This document shows positions 1-6,523 of a stretch of 10,083 nucleotides of DNA, piece after piece. The translations under genes were made by a program, and so were the position numbers. The stretch lies in assembly GCA_049514955.1 (NCBI GenBank), contig JBEKUO010000231.1, forward strand, positions 1 through 10,083. Reading direction: 5' to 3'. A model generated the notes under the pieces. It saw only the letters and a program-made list of their open reading frames with translations, searched no databases and was not told the origin of the DNA. The DNA is from Bog-159 sp049514955. GTDB lineage: Bacteria > Acidobacteriota > Terriglobia > Bryobacterales > Bryobacteraceae. Position 1 is the first letter of the stretch; the number at the start of each line of letters is the position of its first letter.

Positions 1-117
1 CAGAATCGGACTCTCCAGACAACGCGAGCGCTGTCCCCACTTTGGGCAGTGGCTCCGCCATCTGGAAGATCTGGTCCCTGCGTGAGCGTTTGCTTGACGC
101 CTTCGCGACAATGTCAC

Positions 118-290
118 ATGACCCTCACGGAAAGCGTCGTCACAGCCGCGGAGGCAGCCCTCGCCGATCAGCAATATAACGGCATCATCAATGTCCTTAC
201 GGGCAGGGGCTGCTGCGTGGTGAGCATGCGTGGCACAACCGGCGCGTGCAATATCTGGACAAGATCGTGCAAGGGAGTGCCGAGAAGCGG
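118..290 (+). pseudogene. Frameshifted 5' fragment of a conserved hypothetical gene (copy 1 of a duplicated segment)
   Basis: From the ATG at 118 the translation begins MTLTESVVTAAEAALADQQY and closely parallels the N-terminus of the ORF starting at 813 (MDLAERVVSVAEAALADHQY). The DNA similarity starts about 10 bp upstream of both ATGs and runs to about 285. Aligning the two shows one missing base near 205-207 in this copy. After it the reading continues in another frame (QYLDKIVQGSAEK, against QYLDEMVQGSAEK in copy 2). The similarity stops where the ferritin-like gene begins, so only about 55 codons remain. The shift happens to put the fragment in frame with the ferritin gene, producing an artificially long ORF from 49 to 768. 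The parent family is not firmly identified. From memory its N-terminus resembles a conserved bacterial hypothetical protein with no assigned function. Confidence 0.6.
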
Positions 291-330
291 CGACTTGGCC
301 GTGGTGGAGAGCCGCGAACTCGGCGACCCC

Positions 331-768
331 ATGCGGCTCCGCGCCATACGCGATGCCGTGCAGTTCGAGCTGAACGCCTTCTACTTCTACAAGCTGGCGC
401 GAGAGAAGGCCACCAACCCGCAGCACAAACTGGTGCTCGAGCGCCTCTACGAAGCTGAGCTGGACCACCTGCACGAGCTGAACGAAAAGTATCACGCGCA
501 TATGGACGCCTCCGAAATGGACATCACGCCCGCGGCGGAAAAGCTGCTCTCCGGCTGGCTCTTCCACGATCTCGCGGTCGAGGACGATTCCAGCATTCTG
601 CGCCTTTACCAATCCGCGCTCGAAATGGAGCAACGCACGCGCGACCACTTCCGCAAGCTGGCCGCCGAACTGCCCGAAGGACTGGAAAAGGAGCTCTGCC
701 AGGAACTGGCGTCGGAAGAAGACGAGCACATCGCCATGCTGGAGACAGAGATGGACCAGGCGGAGTAG
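331..768 (+). CDS. Ferritin-like / rubrerythrin-type diiron protein
   Basis: A 145-residue, almost entirely helical protein. The ligands of a four-helix-bundle diiron site are visible: Glu13 followed by an FYFY stretch, an ExxH motif (Glu43, His46), Glu98/Glu100 in the third helix, and a second ExxH (Glu130, His133). This matches the erythrin/ferritin-like domain. The C-terminal rubredoxin domain of classical rubrerythrin is absent. Proteins of this kind bind iron and act in iron handling or peroxide detoxification in the cytoplasm, but the exact substrate cannot be read from sequence. The ATG at 331 is chosen because the conserved helix starts there and the preceding codons belong to the frameshifted fragment upstream. 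GTG at 301 or 304 remains possible. No convincing Shine-Dalgarno precedes any of these starts, so expression may depend on upstream translation or a new leader. Confidence 0.8.
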   Translation: MRLRAIRDAVQFELNAFYFYKLAREKATNPQHKLVLERLYEAELDHLHELNEKYHAHMDASEMDITPAAEKLLSGWLFHDLAVEDDSSILRLYQSALEMEQRTRDHFRKLAAELPEGLEKELCQELASEEDEHIAMLETEMDQAE

Positions 769-812
769 ATTGTCCCCTACACTGCGTCGGACACGCTCGC
801 GATAATAGTCAG

Positions 813-1319
813 ATGGACCTCGCGGAACGAGTTGTCAGTGTCGCGGAGGCAGCCCTTGCCGATCACCAATATGCCAGCTTCATCGATGTCCTTACCGGCA
901 TGCGGCTGCTGCATAATGTGCAGGTGTGGCACAACGGGCGCGTGCAATACCTGGACGAGATGGTGCAAGGCAGCGCCGAGAAACTGAGGCAGGTGATCGC
1001 GACGTTTCAAAGATGGGCGGACCAGTGTGGTCTCCGCACGGAAGACCTTCCGCCGCACGATGCCTCTGCCCGGACGCCGCCGAAATACCGCGTTGCCGGC
1101 CAAATCCCGGAGCTGGAAAAGATCTTCCGGCGGCACTTTCTGCCGCCGTATAGTCCGGAATTGAACCCGATCGAGCGGACGTGGAAACTGACGCGCCGCC
1201 TGTGTTTGCACAATCGCTACTTCCAGACTCTCGACGACGTCGTTACAGCCGTGGAAGAGCAGTTCGGCGCATGGGCCGCTCCCAACGACACGCTGCGCCG
1301 ATTATGCGCAATTATTTAA
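813..1319 (+). pseudogene. Chimeric ORF: conserved hypothetical N-terminus joined to IS630-family transposase C-terminus
   Basis: An uninterrupted 168-codon ORF made of two unrelated parts. Residues 1 to about 108 are copy 2 of the segment seen at 118-290 and continue with a helical stretch (VIATFQRWADQCGL) not found in copy 1. From about nt 1137 the protein becomes the tail of an IS630/Tc1-type DDE transposase: LPPYSPELNPIER, carrying the third catalytic acidic residue, then WKLTRRLCLHNRYF and a closing LRRLCAII. That is the normal end of this transposase group. The helix-turn-helix and first two catalytic aspartates of the transposase are missing, so it cannot transpose. The ORF most likely arose when an IS630 copy inserted into or recombined with the hypothetical gene, followed by a deletion. 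Whether the fused product is made is unknown. There is no strong Shine-Dalgarno before 813. Confidence 0.7.
1137..1319 (+). mobile_element. IS630-family transposase remnant (3' end only)
   Basis: About 60 codons of the C-terminal end of an IS630-type transposase, recognised by the YSPELNPIE motif and the downstream TRRLCLHNRYF and LRRLCAII blocks, ending in TAA at 1317-1319. No upstream transposase sequence and no clear terminal inverted repeat pair could be found in the window, so this is a dead fragment. The right end of the element should lie shortly after 1319, but I cannot place it. Confidence 0.75.
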
Positions 1320-1426
1320 GACGCTATGTTTAGTTACCGGAATTTACGGAAAGAAGCCCAAAATGGCGGGCACGGCTCGCGTGCGCCGGCAGAAGTGCTT
1401 GCGCCACGAAATGTGGTGTCATATAG

Positions 1427-2263
1427 ATGATGCGTTCGTATCGCTACATTCCCGCGCCGCCGCTATCGGAGTTCGTGGGTTTGTTCTGGATGTACGAGGG
1501 GTACCATCAGCCGCACAAAAAGGAGCGCCTGCTGCCGGACGGCTCGATGGAACTGGTGATCAATCTCAACGAAGATCAATCGCGCGTTTACGACCGCCAT
1601 AACACTGAGAATTTCCAGACCCTTCGCGGGTCGCTGGTAGCGGGCGTCCATTCGGAGTTTTTCGTCATCGATACGGCCGAGCAGAATGCCGTCGTAGGGG
1701 TGCACTTCAAACCAGGCGGCGCTTTCCCGTTCTTGGGCCTGCCGGCCAGTGAGTTGCACAACGCGCTCGTGTCACTGGAGGACTTGTGGGGAGCGCAGGC
1801 TGAGGTACTGCGCGAACGGCTGCTCGAGGCCGGAACCCCGCAGGCCATGTTCCGGATTCTGGAAGACACGCTGCTGGCGCGGGCGGCCCGGCGGCTGGAC
1901 CGGCACCCCGCCGTGGCATTTGCACTCAAGGAGTTCGGGACCCTCTCCGCGCGCCTGCCGCAGACGCGCACGATCTCGGAGGTGACCGCCCAGCTCGGCC
2001 TCAGCGCCAAGCGGTTCATACAGGTCTTCGGCGACGAAGTGGGTCTCACACCCAAACTGTTTTGCCGCGTGCGGCGCTTTCAAAAAGTGGTGCACCTGAT
2101 CGCCAAGGGGCAACCAGTGGAGTGGGCGCAGGTGGCTGTCGACTGCGGCTACTTCGACCAGGCGCATTTCATACACAACTTCCGCGCCTTTTCCGGCATC
2201 AATCCGACCACCTACCTGGCGCAACGTACGGAACATCTCAACCACATTCCGCTCCTCGACTGA
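1427..2263 (+). CDS. AraC-family transcriptional regulator
   Basis: A 278-residue regulator. Residues about 1-150 form a sensor domain of the type often found with AraC helix-turn-helix modules (LLPDGSMELVINL at 35-47, GVHFKPGGAFPFLGLPASEL at 91-110). Residues about 180-265 form the DNA-binding domain with both helix-turn-helix units: ISEVTAQLGLSAKRFIQVF, followed by GLTPK and RVRRFQ, then VAVDCGYFDQAHFIHNF, followed by FSGINPTTYL. The length is normal for the family. Translation can start at the ATG at 1427 or the adjacent one at 1430. There is no strong Shine-Dalgarno. The ligand is unknown. The gene lies about 100 bp upstream of, and in the same direction as, a PhnB-like VOC gene, a common pairing, so it may control that gene or itself. 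Membership is certain; target and effector are inference. Confidence 0.9.
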   Translation: MMRSYRYIPAPPLSEFVGLFWMYEGYHQPHKKERLLPDGSMELVINLNEDQSRVYDRHNTENFQTLRGSLVAGVHSEFFVIDTAEQNAVVGVHFKPGGAFPFLGLPASELHNALVSLEDLWGAQAEVLRERLLEAGTPQAMFRILEDTLLARAARRLDRHPAVAFALKEFGTLSARLPQTRTISEVTAQLGLSAKRFIQVFGDEVGLTPKLFCRVRRFQKVVHLIAKGQPVEWAQVAVDCGYFDQAHFIHNFRAFSGINPTTYLAQRTEHLNHIPLLD

Positions 2264-2272
2264 TGTGAGTTA

Positions 2273-2294
2273 GCAGACGGAAGCGCCTGCCCAC
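2273..2294. repeat. REP-like imperfect palindrome, copy 1
   Basis: An imperfect hairpin (GCAGACG, short loop, CGCCTGC, one mismatch) followed by CCACC. It shares the 11 bases AAGCGCCTGCC and the flanking CCACC with the perfect palindrome at 6453-6472. It sits between the araC stop and the VOC gene and could fold in the transcript. No T-tract directly follows the stem, but a run of six T occurs at 2301-2306. Confidence 0.5.
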
Positions 2295-2305
2295 CGGCAA
2301 TTTTT

Positions 2306-2311
2306 TACAAT
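2306..2311 (+). promoter_or_regulatory. Possible -10 element (TACAAT) for the VOC gene
   Basis: TACAAT lies in an AT-rich patch about 50 bases upstream of the VOC start, in an otherwise GC-rich gap. No good -35 match is found at the expected spacing, so this is a weak prediction from pattern alone. Confidence 0.3.
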
Positions 2312-2354
2312 ACGGATCGCGCCGCCTTCCTGCAAAATGGAGGCAGATCTCAAT

Positions 2355-2360
2355 AGGAGG
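2355..2360 (+). promoter_or_regulatory. Strong Shine-Dalgarno for the VOC gene
   Basis: A full AGGAGG lies four bases before the ATG at 2365 and fixes that start. It is the strongest ribosome binding site in the window. Confidence 0.75.
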
Positions 2361-2364
2361 GATT

Positions 2365-2841
2365 ATGACCAACAACGTGAAGCCGATACCGGAGGGCAGG
2401 GAGGGCGCCACCCCGTATCTTTCCATCAAGGGCGCGGCTGCGGCCATCGACTTTTACAAGAAGGCGTTTGGCGCCACTGAAACGATGCGGATGGCCGGGC
2501 CCGACGGCAGGATCGGGCACGCCGAAATCATGATCGGCAAGGCCCACATCGAACTGGCGGACGAGCACCCGGAGATAGGCTTTCTCAGTCCGCAGACGCT
2601 GGGCGGCTCGCCGGTGACCATCCATATTTACGTCGAGGATGTAGACGCCCTGGCAGTCCGGGCCGAGGCCGCTGGCGCGAAAATGCTGCGGCCGGTGGCG
2701 GATCAGTTCTACGGCGACCGTGGCGGCCAGTTCGGAGACCCGTTTGGACACGTCTGGTACTTCGCCACGCGCAAGGAGAACGTGTCGCTAGAGGAAATGC
2801 AAAAGCGCGCGGCGGCGTACACGCCGGGAGGCAAGTCGTGA
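2365..2841 (+). CDS. VOC-superfamily protein (PhnB/glyoxalase-bleomycin-resistance type)
   Basis: A 158-residue protein with the paired beta-alpha-beta-beta-beta modules of the vicinal oxygen chelate fold. Visible signature blocks are ATPYLSIKGAAAAIDFYKKAF (15-35), the GRIGHAEIMIG block (48-58), SPQTLGGSPVTIHIYVEDVDAL (75-96), and FYGDRGGQFGDPFGHVWYFATR (115-136). These are typical of the PhnB-like subgroup. His52, His87 and the D125-PFGH block are candidate metal or substrate residues. Family members range from glyoxalases to antibiotic-binding proteins, and many have no known substrate, so no reaction is assigned. The start is fixed by a strong Shine-Dalgarno. The TGA stop overlaps a GTG at 2838, and a decayed second VOC gene follows immediately, suggesting an ancestral tandem pair under the upstream AraC regulator. 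Confidence 0.9.
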   Translation: MTNNVKPIPEGREGATPYLSIKGAAAAIDFYKKAFGATETMRMAGPDGRIGHAEIMIGKAHIELADEHPEIGFLSPQTLGGSPVTIHIYVEDVDALAVRAEAAGAKMLRPVADQFYGDRGGQFGDPFGHVWYFATRKENVSLEEMQKRAAAYTPGGKS

Positions 2842-3155
2842 GCAAGCGAGAGGGCTGCAGGCGACCAATGCCATCGAGTTTTACAAGAAAGCCTGGCGCG
2901 ACCGAAATTGATGCGCGAAGCCGGCGCGAACGGAAAAGTGTGGCACGCCGAGGTCAAGATCGGCGACTCGCAGGTGATGATCACGGACGAAGCCTCCCAA
3001 TTCCCGGAATTGCGGAGCGTGCGGATCTTCGGCGGGTCGACTATGAAAATGTTCCTAAACGTCGACGAGGCCGACGCGCTATGCACGTCAAGCCGTATGG
3101 CCGCTCCGGCGGCGTAAGGGATCCTTATGGACTCGACTGGTGGATCTGCAGTTAA
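2840..3155 (+). pseudogene. Degenerate second VOC-family gene
   Basis: Pieces of a VOC protein appear in successive frames. LQATNAIEFYKKAW starts at 2855. LMREAGANGKVWHAEVKIGD and a following VMITDE stretch lie in a second frame from about 2908. FGGSTMKMFLNVDEADAL continues that frame to about 3080. VRDPYGLDWWICS, the usual C-terminal PFG-type block, lies in a third frame and ends at 3155. At least two frameshifts are needed, one near 2895 and one near 3080. The segment normally between the DVDA block and the FYGDRGG block is missing. The gene is therefore inactive. It follows the intact VOC gene with its first bases overlapping the stop, so it looks like the decayed downstream member of a tandem pair. 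Sequencing error could mimic single shifts but not the internal loss. Confidence 0.75.
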
Positions 3156-3564
3156 AGCCACGGAACTGCCGCCGCGACTGGCTCTGTTTCAGATGATCAC
3201 AAGCCATGACGGTCGCGGGCGATTTACGAGGCCACCAAACTGGGCATCGCCGGCCTCCTCGAAGGCGGCCCGCGGCACTACGACGATCTGGCCAAGAGCA
3301 CGGGGACGCACGCGCCTTCGCTCAACCGGCTGATGCGCATACTCGCCAGCGTGGATGTATTTGCCGAGGAGGAGCCCGGCCGTTTCGCGCTGACGCCCAT
3401 CGGCGAGTGCCTACGAACCGGTGTCCCCGGTCGCATCGTGCGCGGTTGCGCTGCTGTTCACCGGGCCCACGACGCGCGCGTGGGACGATCCTCTGTACGG
3501 CGTCCAGACCGCCAACATTTGCATTTGATCATATCTTTGGCATGAACGTGTTCGACTTTCTGCT
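3127..3564 (+). pseudogene. Truncated, frameshifted O-methyltransferase (acetylserotonin-OMT / hydroxyneurosporene-type)
   Basis: Stretches of the dimerisation/winged-helix N-terminal domain of a SAM-dependent O-methyltransferase can be followed through three frames. ATELPPRLALFQMITS leads from the ATG at 3127. RAIYEATKLGIAGLLEGG and SLNRLMRILASVDVF with RFALTPIGECLRTGVPG follow in a second frame (about 3217-3435). AVALLFTGPTTRAWDDPLYG is in a third frame (about 3446-3505). FDHIFGMNVFDFL ends near 3562. The whole catalytic SAM-binding Rossmann domain, normally the next 180-200 residues, is absent. This is a dead gene with at least three frame disruptions and a 3' deletion. Its 5' end overlaps the end of the VOC pseudogene. 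The substrate of the ancestor cannot be told. Confidence 0.75.
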
Positions 3565-3884
3565 TAGCGCGTTAAAGCGGGGCCGGCAATGGCTCTTACG
3601 CTTGCAGCTTTCTACTTTATTGGTGGAGACAACCAACTCCGCGAATACTGTGCGCCAAGCAGAGAGCGGGTTCCCGCCCTGGCCATGACCTCGGGACGAG
3701 ACTCGCCCAGTATCCGAAATACTTGCTTCATTTGATGGACGTTGGGCCGCCGCCTGGCTCGCACCAAAGCATTGCAGAGCTCACGAAACAACCCTTCGAT
3801 CGTTCCATGTCTCTTGGCCCCCAACTCACGCCCCGCTCGTAACATCGACGCGCTTGTCGAACCTTGGCGAGCGCAGCACTCCCA
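3565..3884. other. Gap without a recognisable gene
   Basis: This 320-base stretch lies between the methyltransferase deletion point and the kinase stop codon. A 77-codon minus-strand ORF (3612-3845, starting MLRAGRELGAKRHGTIEGLF) is present. It resembles no family I know and has no Shine-Dalgarno. It could be a remnant of whatever replaced the methyltransferase 3' half. No RNA gene, terminator with T-tract or repeat is evident. Confidence 0.5.
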
Positions 3885-6344
3885 TCAATCCCCGGCACAC
3901 CGGAACCCGAGATGGTTGAGGCTGCTCTTTGGGGCGCCTTTGAGACGGATCGAAACGCGCAGGTTCCTCGGAATGTCGCCGAAGGCCCCGCCCCGCTGCA
4001 CGCGCATCAGGCCTTCTCGCGGCCCCACAGGATCCGGAGTGTCCCGCAGCCCATAATACTTCGCGTCATACCAATCCGCGGTCCACTGCGACACATCCCC
4101 CAACATGTCATACAGGTCCCAGGCATTCGGCTGCTTTTGACCTACCGGATGCGGTCCATTGCCGTTTTCGAACAGCCGCTTCGCGGCGTTGGCCTGATCC
4201 GTTCGCCAGATTTCCATGCTGTCAATCCGCCGCGTGCCGCTGTTATCCGCGTACCAGGCGATCGCATCCAGCCTTCCATACCGCGCGCCCTTGCTGCCCG
4301 CTCGCGCCGCGTATTCCCATTCAGCTTCCGTCGGCAACCGCCCGGCCGACCATTCGCAGAATCCCCGCGCCTGTTCCCACGTGACCCAAACCACCGGCAC
4401 GTTATCGTCCCCGCTCGCCTCATTTAGATTCTTTCTCCCGAACGAGTCACTCGTGCGCAGAGACGGTTTGCCGGTCGCGGCCCGGTATCGCTTCCACGCA
4501 CCTACAGTCACGGGGGTCTGCATCAGCCAGAACCCGTGCGCGATCTCCACCTTGTGCGCCGGCTGTTCGTCGTTTCTGCACTCATTGTCTCCCGGCGAGC
4601 AGCCCATGGTGAACGATCCGGCCGGAATCCACACGTAGCGCAACCCGTCCTTCGGATTCACCTTGGTCTTTGCGGCGCGCGGGCGGATTGGAGCCGTCGC
4701 CGTGCTGGGCGAGCCCGCCCCTTCGGCTTGCTCGCGGCTGCGTGCCGGGGTCTCGGCCTTCGTGGCCGGGCTCGACGACGTGGCATTTTCTTGCGCGCCC
4801 GACTCCGCGGATTTCTTCTTCACGGGGGTTTCCGCCGCTTCCTCCCGCTTACGGCTGCGCGGCTGAGCCTCGGCCTTGGTGGCCGTGCCAGTTTCTTGCG
4901 CGCCCGGCTCCGCTGGCTCCTTCTTCTCGGGGACCTCCGCCGCCTCCTCCCGCTCGCGGCTGCGTGCCGGGGCCTCGGCCTTGGTGGCCGGGATCGACGA
5001 CGTGTCATTTTCCTGCGCGCTCGGCTCCGCGGGCTTCTTCTCCTCTACGACTTCCGCCGCGGGTTTTTCGTTTTTCTGTTCCGCGGGCTGTGGTGGCGGC
5101 GCGGTAGCCCGCGAGAGACTCTCGACCTTCGCCTTCCGCTCCCGGACTTCCTGCGCGGCTTTCTCCTTCAAAGAGCGCGCAACAATAAAACCAATCGTCG
5201 CCAGCGCCAGAGCTACCGCTGCTATCGCGTACCCGATGCGCCATTTCTTAGACGATTTCCGCCCGCCCGCACCTCCCGCCGCACCCTTCTGATCCTCGGG
5301 AGCGGGCGGACCGATGATTTCCCTTAGCGCCTGACTGGCTATCGCGGCCGTCTCCTGCTCGCGCGGATCGCGCCCGGTCCGCCACGAATCCAGTACCGCC
5401 ATTATCGCCCGCTCCATCTCCGCAGCCGACCGGTACCGGTTTTCCCGATCTCTCTCGAGCGCCTGCATCACCAACTTCGAAACGTCGGGGGAAATCTTGA
5501 GATCTGGCCGTAGCCAGTCCGGCGGCATCGGTGGAACCTGTAGCCGCTGCACCAACATCGCGACCGGAGTATCTGCCGCAAACGGCAGCCGTCCGGTCAG
5601 CATCTCATAAAGCACCAGCCCGAGCGAGTACAGATCGGTCCGCCCATCCAAGTCGCTCCCGCGCATTCCATTCGCCTGTTCAGGTGAAGCGTAATCGGGC
5701 GTGCCCATGAAGAGTCCAGTCGTGCTGGCCATCACGGCCGTGACGCCGAGTCCGGTTGCCTCGCGCACTTTCGCGATCCCGAAATCGATGATCTTCACTG
5801 TCTCGCTGCCGTCCGCGTTCTTGGCCAGCAGCACGTTCTGGGGCTTTATGTCCCGATGGACGATCCCTTTTTCGTGCGCAGCCGCCAGCGCCGAGCACGC
5901 CTGAGCGGCGATGTGCAATGCGACCTCGGGAGCCAGCGGTCCCTCGCGGTCGAGCTTTTGCCGAAGGCTCTGGCCGTCCACAAACTCCATCACCACGAAC
6001 AGTTGGTCGTCTTCCGTGAAGTCCGCGTCCTCCACGCGCACGATATGTGGGTGCTGCAGATGCCGCATCACCAGGGCCTCGGCCATGAGCCCTTTGAGCG
6101 CTTGCTGCACCGCCGAGCCCTCTGCAACCACTACCTTGAGCGCCTTCTCCTCGTTCCAGAGCAGATGGCGCGCCCGGTACACCACCCCCATGCCGCCCCG
6201 GCCGATCTCGCTCAGGATCTCGTACTTTTTCCGGATGATGGCACCCGGCGCCAAGCCGGCGCTGGACCGCAAGGCAGTGCCGTCATGCGGACAGAACCCG
6301 ACGTCGTTGCCGTAGCTGGCGGAGCAACTGGGACAGGTCTTCAC
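3885..6344 (-). CDS. Membrane-anchored Ser/Thr protein kinase with FGE-sulfatase-like C-terminal domain
   Basis: A protein of 819 residues from the GTG at 6344, which begins the zinc-ribbon stretch KTCPSC...FCPHDG (residues 2-22). An upstream extension to 6554 would translate non-conserved and palindrome DNA. The kinase domain spans about 41-320, with glycine loop GRGGMG (48-53), Lys70, HRDIKPQN (163-170), DFG (187-189) and SPE (220-222), so all catalytic residues are present. A single membrane helix lies at about 369-389. The outer part has three tandem Ala/Glu/Lys-rich repeats (about 436-545) and an FGE-sulfatase domain (about 564-819: IPAGSFTMG, GRLPTEAEWEYAARAG, MLGDVSQWTADWY, VQRGGAFGD, LGFRCA). 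The cysteine pair that carries catalysis in true formylglycine-generating enzymes is missing from the RGGAF region, so the domain probably binds a ligand or acts on something else. The expected layout is a cytoplasmic kinase with an extracytoplasmic sensor. Targets are unknown. Confidence 0.92.
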   Translation of the reverse strand: MKTCPSCSASYGNDVGFCPHDGTALRSSAGLAPGAIIRKKYEILSEIGRGGMGVVYRARHLLWNEEKALKVVVAEGSAVQQALKGLMAEALVMRHLQHPHIVRVEDADFTEDDQLFVVMEFVDGQSLRQKLDREGPLAPEVALHIAAQACSALAAAHEKGIVHRDIKPQNVLLAKNADGSETVKIIDFGIAKVREATGLGVTAVMASTTGLFMGTPDYASPEQANGMRGSDLDGRTDLYSLGLVLYEMLTGRLPFAADTPVAMLVQRLQVPPMPPDWLRPDLKISPDVSKLVMQALERDRENRYRSAAEMERAIMAVLDSWRTGRDPREQETAAIASQALREIIGPPAPEDQKGAAGGAGGRKSSKKWRIGYAIAAVALALATIGFIVARSLKEKAAQEVRERKAKVESLSRATAPPPQPAEQKNEKPAAEVVEEKKPAEPSAQENDTSSIPATKAEAPARSREREEAAEVPEKKEPAEPGAQETGTATKAEAQPRSRKREEAAETPVKKKSAESGAQENATSSSPATKAETPARSREQAEGAGSPSTATAPIRPRAAKTKVNPKDGLRYVWIPAGSFTMGCSPGDNECRNDEQPAHKVEIAHGFWLMQTPVTVGAWKRYRAATGKPSLRTSDSFGRKNLNEASGDDNVPVVWVTWEQARGFCEWSAGRLPTEAEWEYAARAGSKGARYGRLDAIAWYADNSGTRRIDSMEIWRTDQANAAKRLFENGNGPHPVGQKQPNAWDLYDMLGDVSQWTADWYDAKYYGLRDTPDPVGPREGLMRVQRGGAFGDIPRNLRVSIRLKGAPKSSLNHLGFRCAGD
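4709..5039 (-). repeat. Three tandem ~110 bp repeats within the kinase linker
   Basis: Three imperfect copies, each encoding about 35-38 residues with the pattern KK-x-AE-x-(S/G)AQE-x-n-ATKAE-x-x-(P/A)RSR-x-x-E. They start near residues 436, 474 and 509 of the kinase. They lie between the membrane helix and the FGE-like domain and would form a charged, flexible or coiled spacer. DNA identity between copies is high (for example CTCGGCCTT with GTGGCCG and TTTTCTTGCGCGCCCG blocks recur). The copy number may therefore vary between strains. Confidence 0.75.
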
Positions 6345-6381
6345 TTCGTTAGAGCTTACCGCGTTGGGTAAGATGCGGCAA
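6345..6381 (-). promoter_or_regulatory. Possible promoter of the kinase gene
   Basis: On the minus strand, TTGCCG (6376-6381) and TAAGCT (6353-6358) are separated by 17 bases. This would start transcription within a few bases of the GTG at 6344, giving a nearly leaderless message. That fits the absence of a Shine-Dalgarno before the GTG. Both hexamers are only partial matches to consensus. Confidence 0.3.
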
Positions 6382-6452
6382 TGGCCCTGCGGCTCCAGTG
6401 CTGGCTCCTGGAGCGTCCCCAGCCCCGAGCCCCCGCCGCGTCCTAGACGGTT

Positions 6453-6472
6453 GGCAGGCGAAAGCGCCTGCC
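6453..6472. repeat. REP-like perfect palindrome, copy 2
   Basis: An 8-bp perfect stem GGCAGGCG / CGCCTGCC with a four-base AAAG loop, followed by CCACC. It lies in the divergent gap between the kinase and thrB. A shorter related copy lies at 2273-2294. From memory, very similar palindromes are scattered in large numbers between genes of Solibacter-like genomes. This cannot be counted here. Confidence 0.65.
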
Positions 6473-6508
6473 CCACCATTCCCGCGTCTCCGCATCCCCC
6501 CAGCCAAC

Positions 6509-6514
6509 TACAAT
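6509..6514 (+). promoter_or_regulatory. Probable -10 element (TACAAT) of thrB
   Basis: TACAAT ends nine bases before the ATG at 6524, which would put the transcript start at or just before the start codon. No Shine-Dalgarno precedes the ATG, in keeping with a leaderless or near-leaderless message. No clear -35 is visible. Confidence 0.4.
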
Positions 6515-6523
6515 AGTGTCTGT

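Noticed and set aside
1..117. Possible gene or element end at the left edge.
   Set aside because: No recognisable protein, repeat or promoter pattern. The open frame from 49 only exists through the downstream frameshift.
1398..1427. TTGCGC and TATAGA 17 bases apart just before the AraC gene, looking like a promoter.
   Set aside because: The -10 overlaps the ATG at 1427, so a transcript from it would begin inside the coding sequence after both possible ATGs.
3612..3845. A 77-codon minus-strand ORF in the gap after the methyltransferase remnant.
   Set aside because: No ribosome binding site and no recognised family. Kept only as a note in the gap description.
3885..4652. Assigning sulfatase-activating (formylglycine-generating) activity to the kinase C-terminus.
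   Set aside because: The two active-site cysteines are absent and no sulfatase gene is nearby.
4536..5327. A 263-codon plus-strand frame opposite the kinase linker.
   Set aside because: Its Arg/Leu-rich composition mirrors the repeats of the kinase on the other strand. No start signal or family resemblance.
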